64,000 nucleotides of DNA from NCBI GenBank assembly GCA_003864495.1, contig ML133448.1:90422-154421 (forward strand), read 5' to 3'. Positions within the stretch are counted from its first letter, which is position 1. Every line of letters begins with the position of its first letter. The notes below the pieces were generated by a model that made no database searches, was not told the DNA's origin, and worked only from the letters and a program-made list of their open reading frames with translations. The position numbers and the translations under genes were made by a program. Of this stretch, positions 24,319 to 36,683 are shown piece by piece. Source of the DNA: Nemopilema nomurai. Taxonomy: Eukaryota > Cnidaria > Scyphozoa > Rhizostomeae > Rhizostomatidae.

Positions 24319-25246
24319 TTTACAGTTGTTGCTAATTACTACAACTACAGAGCAACCATCTCCATTATATGCTTTGTTATGTTTAAAAGAAGCTTTAGAT
24401 TTGCTGGATTGTATTTTAAAGGCATTGAGTCATGACATTTTGAAATTTTTGAGTCTAGAACCTTTTCTGATCATTTTTATTTGCAGCTCAAACGTTTATT
24501 TTTCGTTATTTTTCTTCTTTGGATTTTGCCCTTGTCCATGGCCATCTGTCCTATGCCTGGAAGGCCGGGCTCGATTTGCAGAACTATCGTTCTTTCTTTT
24601 TCTTTCGAAACGGGATAAATCTTTTTTCAGTTTTCAACCATGACTTTTGCAAGGGAAGATGTATTTGACCCATTAGCTGACTCCTTAACTTCCTTGGTCA
24701 TCTTAATGCCTATAAAATCGGTCATAATCTTCTATTTTCTAACCACAAGCTGGGCCAAATTAATGCGCCATTTTGTACAGGCGAACAGGCGGAAGATCAT
24801 TTTGGCGCGCTTTTTTATTTCGAGGTTTTGAAAAACATTTCAGGATTTGGAAATACATTTAGCAATTTTGAAATATTTTCAGGATTTTGAAATTTATTTT
24901 GTGATTTGAAATTTTCCTGATCTCAAAATTCTTGTTGTAATGCTGCATCAACCATTGACGGCTGTAAGCCGACGACCCCAGCCCCATGACCATATCATGG
25001 CCCATGCTATCTGCGTTTTACACCTGACGTCGCCGTAGCTGTTGAACCCACCTGTTGAATATTTAAATTATTTTAGAATTGCTACAACTACAATTGAAAT
25101 TAGGTTAAATAAGGCCAAAATAATGAAATTATTTCATGATTGTGTTGTTAAGTTTTTGTCCAATCGCCTTCACCAACCATTCCTTACTTTGACCTGCCCA
25201 TGGTGCGTGGTTGCGAGGTTTGACCTCGAACGGAGTTTCAACTAAA
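24319..25246. other. Upstream region of MED7
   Basis: No gene seen. At about 24835-24930 loosely repeated TTTTGAAAT/CAGGATTT motifs occur. A CRE-like TGACGTCG lies at 25025-25032, about 215 bp upstream of the MED7 ATG, within a GC-richer stretch; it is a plausible promoter element by position only. Confidence 0.35.
25025..25032. promoter_or_regulatory. CRE-like site upstream of MED7
   Basis: TGACGTCG, one base off the palindromic CRE, located in the locally GC-richer DNA upstream of the MED7 start codon. The assignment rests on motif and position only. Confidence 0.25.
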
Positions 25247-28200
25247 ATGGCGTCTGAGGGAGGACGATCCGATAGTAATGTTGCTGAAGGGTCTCTTCAA
25301 CTGTCATTTCCATTACCACCAGTCAAATATTTCTGTAAATACACAGATGAAAATTTAGCCGCTGGGCTAGCACCAGCACCGCCATCTGTGATTACTGGAT
25401 CCTATTCATCATTCGGAGACAGTTACGATGTAAGTTGCCTGTATTGTTTTCTTCATCATATTCAAGGTTGAGTATAGAGGAAGTTTGACATATTTGAAAA
25501 TCCTAGAAATTTCGTATAAGTATTCTCAAAAGTGGGAAATTGACGAATAGATAATGAAAATGATATGGTGGTTTAGTACATGAATTTTGCCATTTGATGG
25601 CAGCTCGACCCTCTTTGCCATTTGATGGCAGCTCGACCCTCTTTAGACCTGGTTTTTCTTCAAATTTTGCAGTAATACTGAATAGCCAGAGCTGATATCT
25701 TGCTTTTGCGACTTTCTGTCTCCTAGACTTGCTGTAGTTATAAGACATGGTCCAAAAATGCTAGGTAGAAATAAAAACTAAATATTAAATTTACTAGTAC
25801 TATTTAAGATTATCTGAAGTTCTGTTAATCATTTGAATTGTTAAGTTTAGTTGGAACAATTACATAAGCTGCAATGAGTTTCTCGCTTTATTCCAAACAC
25901 TTCTGCTTTCTCATATCTCATCCAACAATTTTTACTTATGTTTATCCTCCTAGGTCTGTTGCTTACTTTTAAGCTGCCAATCTTTGACACATACTGTAAA
26001 ATAAATAAAACCAGATTTTAGGATGCTCTTGTTAAAGTACCATTTATAGGATTTTCAAGCCATTTTTTACCTATCTGCACAACAGGATCTATATTGATTT
26101 CAGCATTCCTCTAAAACTCTGTTTAGGCAAATGAAGACATCATAAGACCACTGGAAGCTCAAGGTATACCTAGACTGTACCCAACAGATGAAAACATAGG
26201 TAAGTAGAGTCTAATGAGCCTAATATTTATCATAACTTTAAATATACAAAAACATTACTATGTTAAAATACTTTAATGATTAATGCTGATTTGTGAAAAA
26301 TGATGTCAAGTGTAGTAAACATCATTTCTCTTATTTGAAATCTCTTTATGTTTGTTGTAACTCCATAAAAAGACTGTTCCCACCAAATCACTTGTTGTGT
26401 GACATGAAAAATTCTCCACAGATATACTAGCAGAGATGAAGAAAATAAATCATTCTATTCTTGTGAGCTTCCTAGAGCTACTTGATACTCTGATTGATGC
26501 CCCATCTCAGGAGGAGGTGAGCAGTTCCATTCATTTCATACTCTAGTCGTATAAACATGAATATATTGTCTGGGAGTTTTTGCTGTTGTATTTCATAAAA
26601 TATCTGATTAGTTATTTGTTTTATTAAGTTTGTGTCTAGTTTCCATTACAAAACACTATTATGTTGTGATGAAACTTTCCATCAGGAAAAGTTACTGAGA
26701 CTTTAATAAGAATGTTAATGTATGACCCTGTGTTATTAGGGTTTGTATGACCCTAAGAAATTAAGGAAAATGTAATGATATTATGTATAACTCTTGATTG
26801 TATCAATGTACATTTTTCAGAAAAGCTTGATTTAATTTTGAAGCTATTTACATCTGAATTAATTCAACTCAAAAGATTTCATTGAATTAAAAGTCAAATC
26901 AAGAAATTTTCTTTTTGAAGGTGTTTTTCTTCAAATTTTTTTGAATTAATTAGCATTTTCATTATGTGATGTTTAAGTTCAGGCAGTCAGAATTCCATTT
27001 CAGTAACATTTTTTAGCATGATTGTATTCACATGTTCATTGTACATATTGAGTGTTTTAAGCACATTTTTACTATCCTATTTAGAGGCAACTTAAATTGG
27101 ATGATATGAATATGTTGTTTATCAATCTTCATCATTTGATAAATGAATTTAGACCACACCAGGTAACAGTAAATTAATTTGTATCTTTTTTCTCTTAGAT
27201 ACGATTTGTAATTGCATCTATTTTCTCATTTTTGCAATAAAATGTTTAAATGTATTACCACAAGGATGAGTTTGTAATCTGTATTGGTAAAGCAGTTATC
27301 TTTTTTTAAAATGCATATTCATATTTGCTTCTCAGTTACTTACATGTTTCTACACCCAGTCTCCTGACATCACTCCTTTTAATACTTTGATTGTTAATGA
27401 TGATCAAAATTGATGATGGATAGTGTCAATATTGTCAATATTAGGCTCGGGAAACATTGAGAGTTATGCTGCATAGACAAAGGACTCAAAGGCTTGAAAC
27501 TGCTGAAAAGCTGGCAAGGTAAGGGGTCAGTTATGTTCCTTGTTTTCTTAAGCCTAGCGCACTCAACAGATTTTTAGTGGCAATAGACATGGTTTTTGTG
27601 TATGTGATGCAGCAACAAGAAATAAAGTATTTTGTAGTCATCAACAATTTTTCAGTTCAAACACGTTTGACATTTTTTGTTGCTGACGTCAAGAACAAAA
27701 ACCGTGCTTTGCGTTGACGATAAAAATCTTAAAAGGCCCCCTGAAAATACAAATCAGCGATCAGTAAAAAGTCATATGCTCTGCAAAACCCTCTGCTAGG
27801 GAGGATAAATTAGATTTTTCGTGATTGGCGATAAAATTTGTGCTGTGTGAATTAAAGATTTTCTCCAAATTACAAAAATCTCATGTATCACTGATAAAAA
27901 CCCACATGTTGCACTAGGCTTTAGTATTATCAAAAGTTCAGCCTGATTTTTATGCAACCTTTCATGAAGGAAAAGAGTTGAAAGTCGCGGTTTGAGGGCG
28001 TTTTGAGGGCAATGCAAATGGATTAAAAAATTTAGGAACATTCCTGTAACAGTGAGATTGGTATTACCATGTTATGTATTGTGGTGACAGAAAGAAACCG
28101 CCAGCCTCAGGCCATACCCACAGAAGCAGCAAAGACGGATTCTTGACTGAAATCACCTTTTTTGATTGCCATGAGGTTGGTGTGAATGGAAGGGCGATAG

Positions 28201-29483
28201 AAGAGCAAGAATTGTCTTCAGACGGGACCCTTGATACTTTACTTTCTTGATACTTTACTTTACTTTTATTTCTTGATACTTTTTCAGTTACAACAACTAT
28301 AGTGTAATAGACTGTCTTGATGTAGGTAACAAATGTTGCTTCTTCCAACATGCCTTTAACTTGTGAGCATTCCAGTAATTATTTTTTGATCAAGGGAGTT
28401 CTCATTTTATCAATGTTCTTTTTTCTCCATGCCACAATTGTTGCTTTGCATGAATTATTTTTTACTTTTCATCTCGTATTCATGACTTTTTTGTGCTACT
28501 TTTATTAAAAACATCAGGGTGAACAAATACTTGAAGCTAAAAACCATCAAAATAGTATGGACAAAAACGCTGACAAAATAAATAGCCTGTTGTGGATTGA
28601 AAGCCATGGGAGGGTTGTGAGAGGAAGCGTCTGATTGGCTGTGTAATGACCAATCAGCGTCCACGTCACATCATCCTTTTGAGAATCCGATGAGTTCTTT
28701 CCGTCCACAACGGGATTTTACATTAATATTTGCTTCGTGATTCCCCTTTTTCTTCTGTTGCCAAAATCCAGCTGTTTCTTTTCGTCCGCATTTTCTCATT
28801 TCTTTCTCGGCTCAGCACTTTTACACAGTTCTGGTCTCACTCAGTTGTCGTTTCTTGCAATGTTACTGGTCAATGGCAACGTAGCCTGGTGCCTAAAGAT
28901 AAGCCAGATGGATAGACAATCCGTAACCTGTTTGATAGGAAATTTCATTGGAATCAGTTTATTACTTTCTCGTTGTCCAAGTATGCTTTTAATATCTGCA
29001 TATGCCTAGATGTCATCCTGAATGAATTCTGCTCTTGACGTCTTTGTTTTGTCTGGTGAGAAATTGTTTTTTGTATCTCCAATCAGAGTCCGTCTTAAAT
29101 AGAATCCTATTGTCCCAGGCATGTTGAAAAAGCAAAAGCGAGTTTCCGGAACTGCCAGTCAGCGGTCTTCAGCAAAATGCCACTACACACAGGGCAACAA
29201 CAACAACAGCAAATAAAACAGGAACCAATCCCCAATAGTGTTTCAAATCATCACGAGAAGGTAGGTATTGCTTGTTTAATAACATGCTTCTTTCTCGATT
29301 TAATCAGTTCTTACGTAAGGTAGCTGTGAACAGGGTTCCGGTTCCCCCTCCAGTTTAATTTCTTGGAATTTCTGTCCATTTTTGCCACAGGGAGATGGAA
29401 CTGTCCATAGAGAATCTGATGGAAGCGACTCACAGAAAACGAACTTGAAGCTAATGTGTGACATTGTTGATCAGATCACGTAG
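25247..29483 (+). CDS. MED7: Mediator subunit MED7, complete copy, seven coding exons
   Basis: Seen: exons 25247-25429, 26127-26199, 26422-26516, 27085-27162, 27445-27518, 29119-29260 and 29391-29483. All have GT/AG borders and consistent phases and give 245 aa, close to the size of vertebrate MED7 (about 233 aa). Motifs in order: [16 protein letters not shown] and GLAPAPP (N-terminal MED7 signature), [68 protein letters not shown], then a Gln-rich tail with IKQEPIP. The alternating helices form the MED7/MED21 coiled coil of the Mediator middle module, which bridges activators and RNA polymerase II in the nucleus. The start has an A at -3 (AAAATGG). AATAAA occurs at 29535-29540. Odd: exons 2-7 and the following satellite are repeated twice more downstream. 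Confidence 0.95.
25588..25646. repeat. 29-bp tandem duplication in MED7 intron 1
   Basis: Two adjacent perfect copies of a unit beginning GCCATTTGATGGCAGCTCG. It lies just outside the 6.7-kb unit and is therefore present once. Confidence 0.85.
28631..28657. promoter_or_regulatory. Inverted CCAAT-box pair in MED7 intron 5
   Basis: CTGATTGG and CCAATCAG face each other 11 bp apart, followed by CCACGTCACATC. Paired NF-Y-type sites next to a CRE-like core often mark promoters. It is repeated in the two downstream units (about 35345 and 42029). Function is inference. Confidence 0.3.
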
Positions 29484-29969
29484 AACGACTTTCTCTTTCG
29501 ATCGATCAATTGAACTGGTAGCAGTGGGATGATGAATAAAGATGAAGAAAGACACTCCATTGAACGAAGACAAGTCTCAATCAAGAATATTGTTGTTGCT
29601 GCTAACAACTAGATGCGCATTGTTCCACTGAACCTTTTGAAGAAAGAACTGATTTTCAAAGTTTTTCAAAATCTTCTTCGAGCACTCTATCTTTTGACAA
29701 GATTTCATCGTTATTCTATTTAAATTATAATTTAATCGTATACGTTTTCCATTTTTTACATGTTGAGATTCTTCTCAATAGATGTGTCTCAGATTTTTAA
29801 AGTTCCTTCTTCCCTTAAAGCTATACTCTGTCAAAATTGCAAACAATTTTGTTCCCTCTTATAGGTGTTTACGACTTTAGAAAACGGACCAGAGCAAATA
29901 CAAACATTTTGTGGCACACTAGCTAGTTGTTAATTGTTTAAGCAGCATATTAATAGATGGTAACACTCG

Positions 29970-32479
29970 AATTTTTTAACCCAAAAACGAGTAATAATAG
30001 CTTTTTTCTGTCTTAAGGTGCCCATAATACAACTGGTATTATAGTAGAAAGTGTAGTTTGGAAGAAAATGTGAACTTGCATCCTAACTGTTTTTAGAACA
30101 AGTAGTAAGACTATAGCCTTTGGAAATTGGTCATTTTTATTCAGAAAACCGAAAAAATTAGTTTATTTTTTGTCTTTTGGGTGCCAAGTGAGCAACTGGT
30201 ATTATATTAGAAAGTGTATTTTGAAAGAAAATGTGAACGTATATCCTGACTGTTTTTAGGCAAAAAAGTAAGACTATAGCCTTTTGAATTGAGTCATTTT
30301 GAGCCAAATTTTTGAAACCCAAAAACGGGTAATAATAGTTTGTTTTGTGTCTTGTGGGTGCCCAGTGAGCAACTTGTATTCTATTAGAAAATGTATTTTG
30401 GAAGAAAATGTGAACGTGTATCCTAACTGTTTTTAGAACAAGTAGTAAGACTATAGCCTTTGGAAATTGGTCATTTTTATTCAGAAAACCGAAAAAATTA
30501 GTTTATTTTTTGTCTTTTGGGTGCCAAGTGAGCAACTGGTATTATATTAGAAAGTGTATTTTGAAAGAAAATGTGAACGTATATCCTGACTGTTTTTAGG
30601 CAAAAAAGTAAGACTATAGCCTTTTGAATTGAGTCATTTTGAGCCAAATTTTTGAAACCCAAAAACGGGTAATAATAGTTTGTTTTGTGTCTTGTGGGTG
30701 CCCAGTGAGCAACTTGTATTCTATTAGAAAATGTATTTTGGAAGAAAATGTGAACGTGTATCCTGACTGATTTTAGGCAAAAAAGTAAGACTATAGCCTT
30801 TGGAATTGAGTCATTTTGAGCCAAATTTTTAAACCCAAAAACGGGTAATAATAGTTTATTTTGTGTCTTGTGGGTGCCCAGTGAGCAACTTGTGTTCTAT
30901 TAGAAAATGTATTTTGAAAGATAATGTGAACGTGTATCCTGACTGTTTTTAGGCAAAAAAGTAAGACTATAGCCTTTGGAATTGAGTCATTTTGAGCCAA
31001 ATTTTTTAAACCCAAAAACGGGTAATAATAGTTTATTTTGTGTCTTGTGGGTGCCCAGTGAGCAACAGGTATTCTATTAGAAAATGTATTTTGAAAGCAA
31101 ATGTGAACATGTATCCTGATTGTTTTTAGGCGAGAAAGTAAAACTATAGCCTTTCGAATTGAGTCATTTTGTGCCAAATTTTTTAAACCCAAAAACGGGT
31201 AATAATAGTTTATTTTGTGTCTTGTGGGTGCCCAGTGAGCAACTTGTATTCTATTAGAAAATGTATTTTGGAAGAAAATGTGAACGTGTATCCTGACTGT
31301 TTTTAGGCAAAAAAGTAAGACTATAGCCTTTGGAATTGAGTCATTTTGAGCCAAATTTTTTAAACCCAAAAACGGGTAATAATAGTTTATTTTGTGTCTT
31401 GTGGGTGCCCAGTGAGCAACAGGTATTCTATTAGAAAATGTATTTTGAAAGCAAATGTGAACATGTATCCTGATTGTTTTTAGGCGAAAAAGTAAAACTA
31501 TAGCCTTTCGAATTGAGTCATTTTGTGCCAAATTTTTTAAACCCAAAAACGGGCAATAATAGTTTATTTTGTGTCTTATGGGTGCCAAGCGAGCAACTTG
31601 TGTTCTATAAGAACGTGTATTTTGGACGAAAATGTAAACGTATATCCTGACTGTTTTTAGGCAAAAAAGTAAGACTATAGCCTTTGGAATTGAGTCATTT
31701 TGAGCCAAATTTTTTAAACCCAAAAACGGGTAATAATAGTTTATTTTGTGTCTTGTGGGTGCCCAGTGAGCAACTTGTGTTCTATTAGAACGTGTATTTT
31801 GAAAGAAAATGTGAACGTGTATCCTGACTGTTTTTAGGCAAAAAAGTAAGACTATAGCCTTTTGAATTGAGCCATTTTGTGCCAAATTTTTTAAACCCAA
31901 AAACGGGCAATAATAGTTTATTTTGTGTCTTGTGGGTGCCCAGTGAGCAACTTGTATTCTGTTAGAAAATGTATTTTGAAAGAAAATGTTAACGTATATC
32001 TTGACTGTTTTTAGGCAAAAAAGTAAGACTATAGCCTTTTGAATTGAGCCATTTTGTGCCAAATTTTTTAAACCCAAAAACGGGCAATAATAGTTTATTT
32101 TGTGTCTTGTGGGTGCCAAGCGAGCAACTTGTGTTCTATAAGAACGTGTATTTTGGACGAAAATGTAAACGTATATCCTGACTGTTTTTAGGCAAAAAAG
32201 TAAGACTATAGCCTTTGGAATTGAGTCATTTTGAGCCAAATTTTTTAAACCCAAAAACGGGTAATAATAGTTTATTTTGTGTCTTGTGGGTGCCCAGTGA
32301 GCAACTTGTGTTCTATTAGAACGTGTATTTTGAAAGAAAATGTGAACGTGTATCCTGACTGTTTTTAGGCAAAAAAGTAAGACTATAGCCTTTTGAATTG
32401 AGCCATTTTGTGCCAAATTTTTTAAACCCAAAAACGGGCAATAATAGTTTATTTTGTGTCTTGTGGGTGCCCAGTGAGC
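29970..32479. repeat. 177-bp satellite array 1
   Basis: Seen: about 14 tandem monomers of 177 bp (for example the CCCAAAAACGGG core at 31011 and 31188). Recurrent landmarks are TGGGTGCCCAGTGAGCAAC, ATCCTGACTGTTTTTAGGC and GACTATAGCC. Three monomer types can be told apart by the text after GACTATAGCC (TTTGGAATTGAGTC, TTTCGAATTGAGTC, TTTTGAATTGAGCC) and occur in 2- and 3-monomer groupings. The first monomers (29970-30300) are more diverged, and a 340-bp block is duplicated at 30081 and 30421. Because 177 is a multiple of three and the - strand lacks stops, the array produces a spurious 546-codon open frame (32431-30791). Confidence 0.95.
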
Positions 32480-32836
32480 AATAAAAACTAAATATTAAAT
32501 TTACTAGTACTATTTAAGATTATCTGAAGTTCTGTTAATCATTTGAATTGTTAAGTTTAGTTGGAACAATTACATAAGCTGCAATGAGTTTCTCGCTTTA
32601 TTCCAAACACTTCTGCTTTCTCATATCTCATCCAACAATTTTTACTTATGTTTATCCTCCTAGGTCTGTTGCTTACTTTTAAGCTGCCAATCTTTGACAC
32701 ATACTGTAAAATAAATAAAACCAGATTTTAGGATGCTCTTGTTAAAGTACCATTTATAGGATTTTCAAGCCATTTTTTACCTATCTGCACAACAGGATCT
32801 ATATTGATTTCAGCATTCCTCTAAAACTCTGTTTAG

Positions 32837-35800
32837 GCAAATGAAGACATCATAAGACCACTGGAAGCTCAAGGTATACCTAGACTGTACCCAACAGATG
32901 AAAACATAGGTAAGTAGAGTCTAATGAGCCTAATATTTATCATAACTTTAAATATACAAAAACATTACTATGTTAAAATACTTTAATGATTAATGCTGAT
33001 TTGTGAAAAATGATGTCAAGTGTAGTAAACATCATTTCTCTTATTTGAAATCTCTTTATGTTTGTTGTAACTCCATAAAAAGACTGTTCCCACCAAATCA
33101 CTTGTTGTGTGACATGAAAAATTCTCCCACAGATATACTAGCAGAGATGAAGAAAATAAATCATTCTATTCTTGTGAGCTTCCTAGAGCTGCTTGATACT
33201 CTGATTGATGCCCCATCTCAGGAAGAGGTAAGCAGCTCCATTCATTTCATACTCTAGTTGTATAAACAGTGGATATATTGTCTGGGAGTTTTTGCTGTTA
33301 TATTTCATAAAATATCTGATTAGTTATTTGTTTTATTAAGTTTGTGTCTAGTTTCCATTACAAAACACTATTATGTTGTGGATGAAACTTTCCATCAGGA
33401 AAAGTTACTGAGACTTTAATAAGAATGTTAATGTATGACCCTGTGTTATTAGGGTTTGTATGACCCTAAGAAATTAAGGAAAATGTAATGATATTATGTA
33501 TAACTCTTGATTGTATCAATGTACATTTTTCAGAAAAGCTTGATTTAATTTTGAAGCTATTTACATCTGAATTAATTCAACTCAAAAGATTTCATTGAAT
33601 TAAAAGTCAAATCAAGAAATTTTCTTTTTGAAGGTGTTTTTCTTCAAATTTTTTTGAATTAATTAGCATTTTCATTATGTGATGTTTAAGTTCAGGCAGT
33701 CAGAATTCCATTTCAGTAACATTTTTTAGCATGATTGTATTCACATGTTCATTGTACATATTGAGTGTTTTAAGCACATTTTTACTATCCTATTTAGAGG
33801 CAACTTAAATTGGATGATATGAATATGTTGTTTATCAATCTTCATCATTTGATAAATGAATTTAGACCACACCAGGTAACAGTAAATTAATTTGTATCTT
33901 TTTTCTCTTAGATACGATTTGTAATTGCATCTATTTTCTCATTTTTGCAATAAAATGTTTAAATGTATTACCACAAGGATGAGTTTGTAATCTGTATTGG
34001 TAAAGCAGTTATCTTTTTTTAAAATGCATATTCATATTTGCTTCTCAGTTACTTACATGTTTCTACACCCAGTCTCCTGACATCACTCCTTTTTAATACT
34101 TTGATTGTTAATGATGATCAAAATTGATGATGGATAGTGTCAATATTGTCAATATTAGGCTCGGGAAACATTGAGAGTTATGCTGCATAGACAAAGGACT
34201 CAAAGGCTTGAAACTGCTGAAAAGCTGGCAAGGTAAGGGGTCAGTTATGTTCCTTGTTTTCTTAAGCCTAGCGCACTCAACAGATTTTTAGTGGCAATAG
34301 ACATGGTTTTTGTGTATGTGATGCAGCAACAAGAAATAAAGTATTTTGTAGTCATCAACAATTTTTCAGTTCAAACACGTTTGACATTTTTTGTTGCTGA
34401 CGTCAAGAACAAAAACCGTGCTTTGCGTTGACGATAAAAATCTTAAAAGGCCCCCTGAAAATACAAATCAGCGATCAGTAAAAAGTCATATGCTCTGCAA
34501 AACCCTCTGCTAGGGAGGATAAATTAGATTTTTCGTGATTGGCGATAAAATTTGTGCTGTGTGAATTAAAGATTTTCTCCAAATTACAAAAATCTCATGT
34601 ATCACTGATAAAAACCCACATGTTGCACTAGGCTTTAGTATTATCAAAAGTTCAGCCTGATTTTTATGCAACCTTTCATGAAGGAAAAGAGTTGAAAGTC
34701 GCGGTTTGAGGGCGTTTTGAGGGCAATGCAAATGGATTAAAAAATTTAGGAACATTCCTGTAACAGTGAGATTGGTATTACCATGTTATGTATTGTGGTG
34801 ACAGAAAGAAACCGCCAGCCTCAGGCCATACCCACAGAAGCAGCAAAGACGGATTCTTGACTGAAATCACCTTTTTTGATTGCCATGAGGTTGGTGTGAA
34901 TGGAAGGGCGATAGAAGAGCAAGAATTGTCTTCAGACGGGACCCTTGATACTTTACTTTCTTGATACTTTACTTTACTTTTATTTCTTGATACTTTTTCA
35001 GTTACAACAACTATAGTGTAATAGACTGTCTTGATGTAGGTAACAAATGTTGCTTCTTCCAACATGCCTTTAACTTGTGAGCATTCCAGTAATTATTTTT
35101 TGATCAAGGGAGTTCTCATTTTATCAATGTTCTTTTTTCTCCATGCCACAATTGTTGCTTTGCATGAATTATTTTTTACTTTTCATCTCGTATTCATGAC
35201 TTTTTTGTGCTACTTTTATTAAAAACATCAGGGTGAACAAATACTTGAAGCTAAAAACCATCAAAATAGTATGGACAAAAACGCTGACAAAATAAATAGC
35301 CTGTTGTGGATTGAAAGCCATGGGAGGGTTGTGAGAGGAAGCGTCTGATTGGCTGTGTAATGACCAATCAGCGTCCACGTCACATCATCCTTTTGAGAAT
35401 CCGATGAGTTCTTTCCGTCCACAACGGGATTTTACATTAATATTTGCTTCGTGATTCCCCTTTTTCTTCTGTTGCCAAAATCCAGCTGTTTCTTTTCGTC
35501 CGCATTTTCTCATTTCTTTCTCGGCTCAGCACTTTTACACAGTTCTGGTCTCACTCAGTTGTCGTTTCTTGCAATGTTACTGGTCAATGGCAACGTAGCC
35601 TGGTGCCTAAAGATAAGCCAGATGGATAGACAATCCGTAACCTGTTTGATAGGAAATTTCATTGGAATCAGTTTATTACTTTCTCGTTGTCCAAGTATGC
35701 TTTTAATATCTGCATATGCCTAGATGTCATCCTGAATGAATTCTGCTCTTGACGTCTTTGTTTTGTCTGGTGAGAAATTGTTTTTTGTATCTCCAATCAG

Positions 35801-36195
35801 AGTCCGTCTTAAATAGAATCCTATTGTCCCAGGCATGTTGAAAAAGCAAAAGCGAGTTTCCGGAACTGCCAGTCAGCGGTCTTCAGCAAAATGCCACTAC
35901 ACACAGGGCAACAACAACAACAGCAAATAAAACAGGAACCAATCCCCAATAGTGTTTCAAATCATCACGAGAAGGTAGGTATTGCTTGTTTAATAACATG
36001 CTTCTTTCTCGATTTAATCAGTTCTTACGTAAGGTAGCTGTGAACAGGGTTCCGGTTCCCCTCCAGTTTAATTTCTTGGAATTTCTGTCATTTTGCCAAC
36101 AGGGAGATGGAACTGTCCATAGAGAATCTGATGGAAGCGACTCACAGAAAACGAACTTGAAGCTAATGTGTGACATTGTTGATCAGATCACGTAG
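32837..36195 (+). pseudogene. MED7: MED7 partial copy 2 (exons 2-7 intact, no exon 1)
   Basis: Seen: exon equivalents at 32837-32909, 33133-33227, 33798-33875, 34159-34232, 35833-35974 and 36103-36195, with splice sites and frames intact. Relative to copy 1, coding changes are silent (Leu CTA to CTG and Glu GAG to GAA in exon 3). No exon 1, start codon or promoter region precedes it; satellite lies directly upstream. On its own it cannot encode a full MED7. If the arrangement is real, the exon 1 donor of the first copy (phase 0) could in principle splice to exon 2 here and give the same protein. It may instead be the second haplotype placed in tandem by the assembler. Confidence 0.85.
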
Positions 36196-36683
36196 AACGA
36201 CTTTCTCTTTCGATCGATCAATTGAACTGGTAGCAGTGGGATGATGAATAAAGATGAAGAAAGACACTCCATTGAACGAAGACAAGTCTCAATCAAGAAT
36301 ATTGTTGTTGTTGCTGCTAACAACTAGATGCGCATTGTTCCACTGAACCTTTTGAAGAAAGAACTGATTTTCAAAGTTTTTCAAAATCTTCTTCGAGCAC
36401 TCTATCTTTTGACAAGATTTCATCGTTATTCTATTTAAATTATAATTTAATCGTATACGTTTTCCATTTTTTACATGTTGAGATTCTTCTCAATAGATGT
36501 GTCTCAGATTTTTAAAGTTCCTTCTTCCCTTAAAGCTATACTCTGTCAAAATTGCAAACAATTTTGTTCCCTCTTATAGGTGTTTACGACTTTAGAAAAC
36601 GGACCAGAGCAAATACAAACATTTTGTGGCACACTAGCTAGTTGTTAATTGTTTAAGCAGCATATTAATAGATGGTAACACTC

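Larger units (their letters stand above)
25770..32479 (+). repeat. 6.7-kb tandem unit, copy 1 (MED7 exons 2-7 plus satellite)
   Basis: The unit starts in MED7 intron 1 at AATAAAAACTAAATATT and ends in the 177-bp satellite. The same sequence restarts at 32480 and again at 39167 (unit lengths 6710 and 6687 bp; the last is about 6750 to the satellite edge). Copy 1 is cleanly preceded by unique intron 1 and exon 1. Large stretches of introns 3-5 are identical base for base among the copies. Confidence 0.95.

Noticed and set aside
28730..29009. Overlapping + strand frames of 61 and 90 codons in MED7 intron 5 (repeated in copy 2)
   Set aside because: Low-complexity hydrophobic peptides within an intron; broken in copy 3 and without homology that I recognise.
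30791..32431. A 546-codon open frame on the - strand with 59-residue repeats
   Set aside because: It is the read-through of the 177-bp satellite (3 x 59). Equivalent frames in arrays 2 and 3 are broken, there is no start context or splice structure, and the peptide resembles no family I know.
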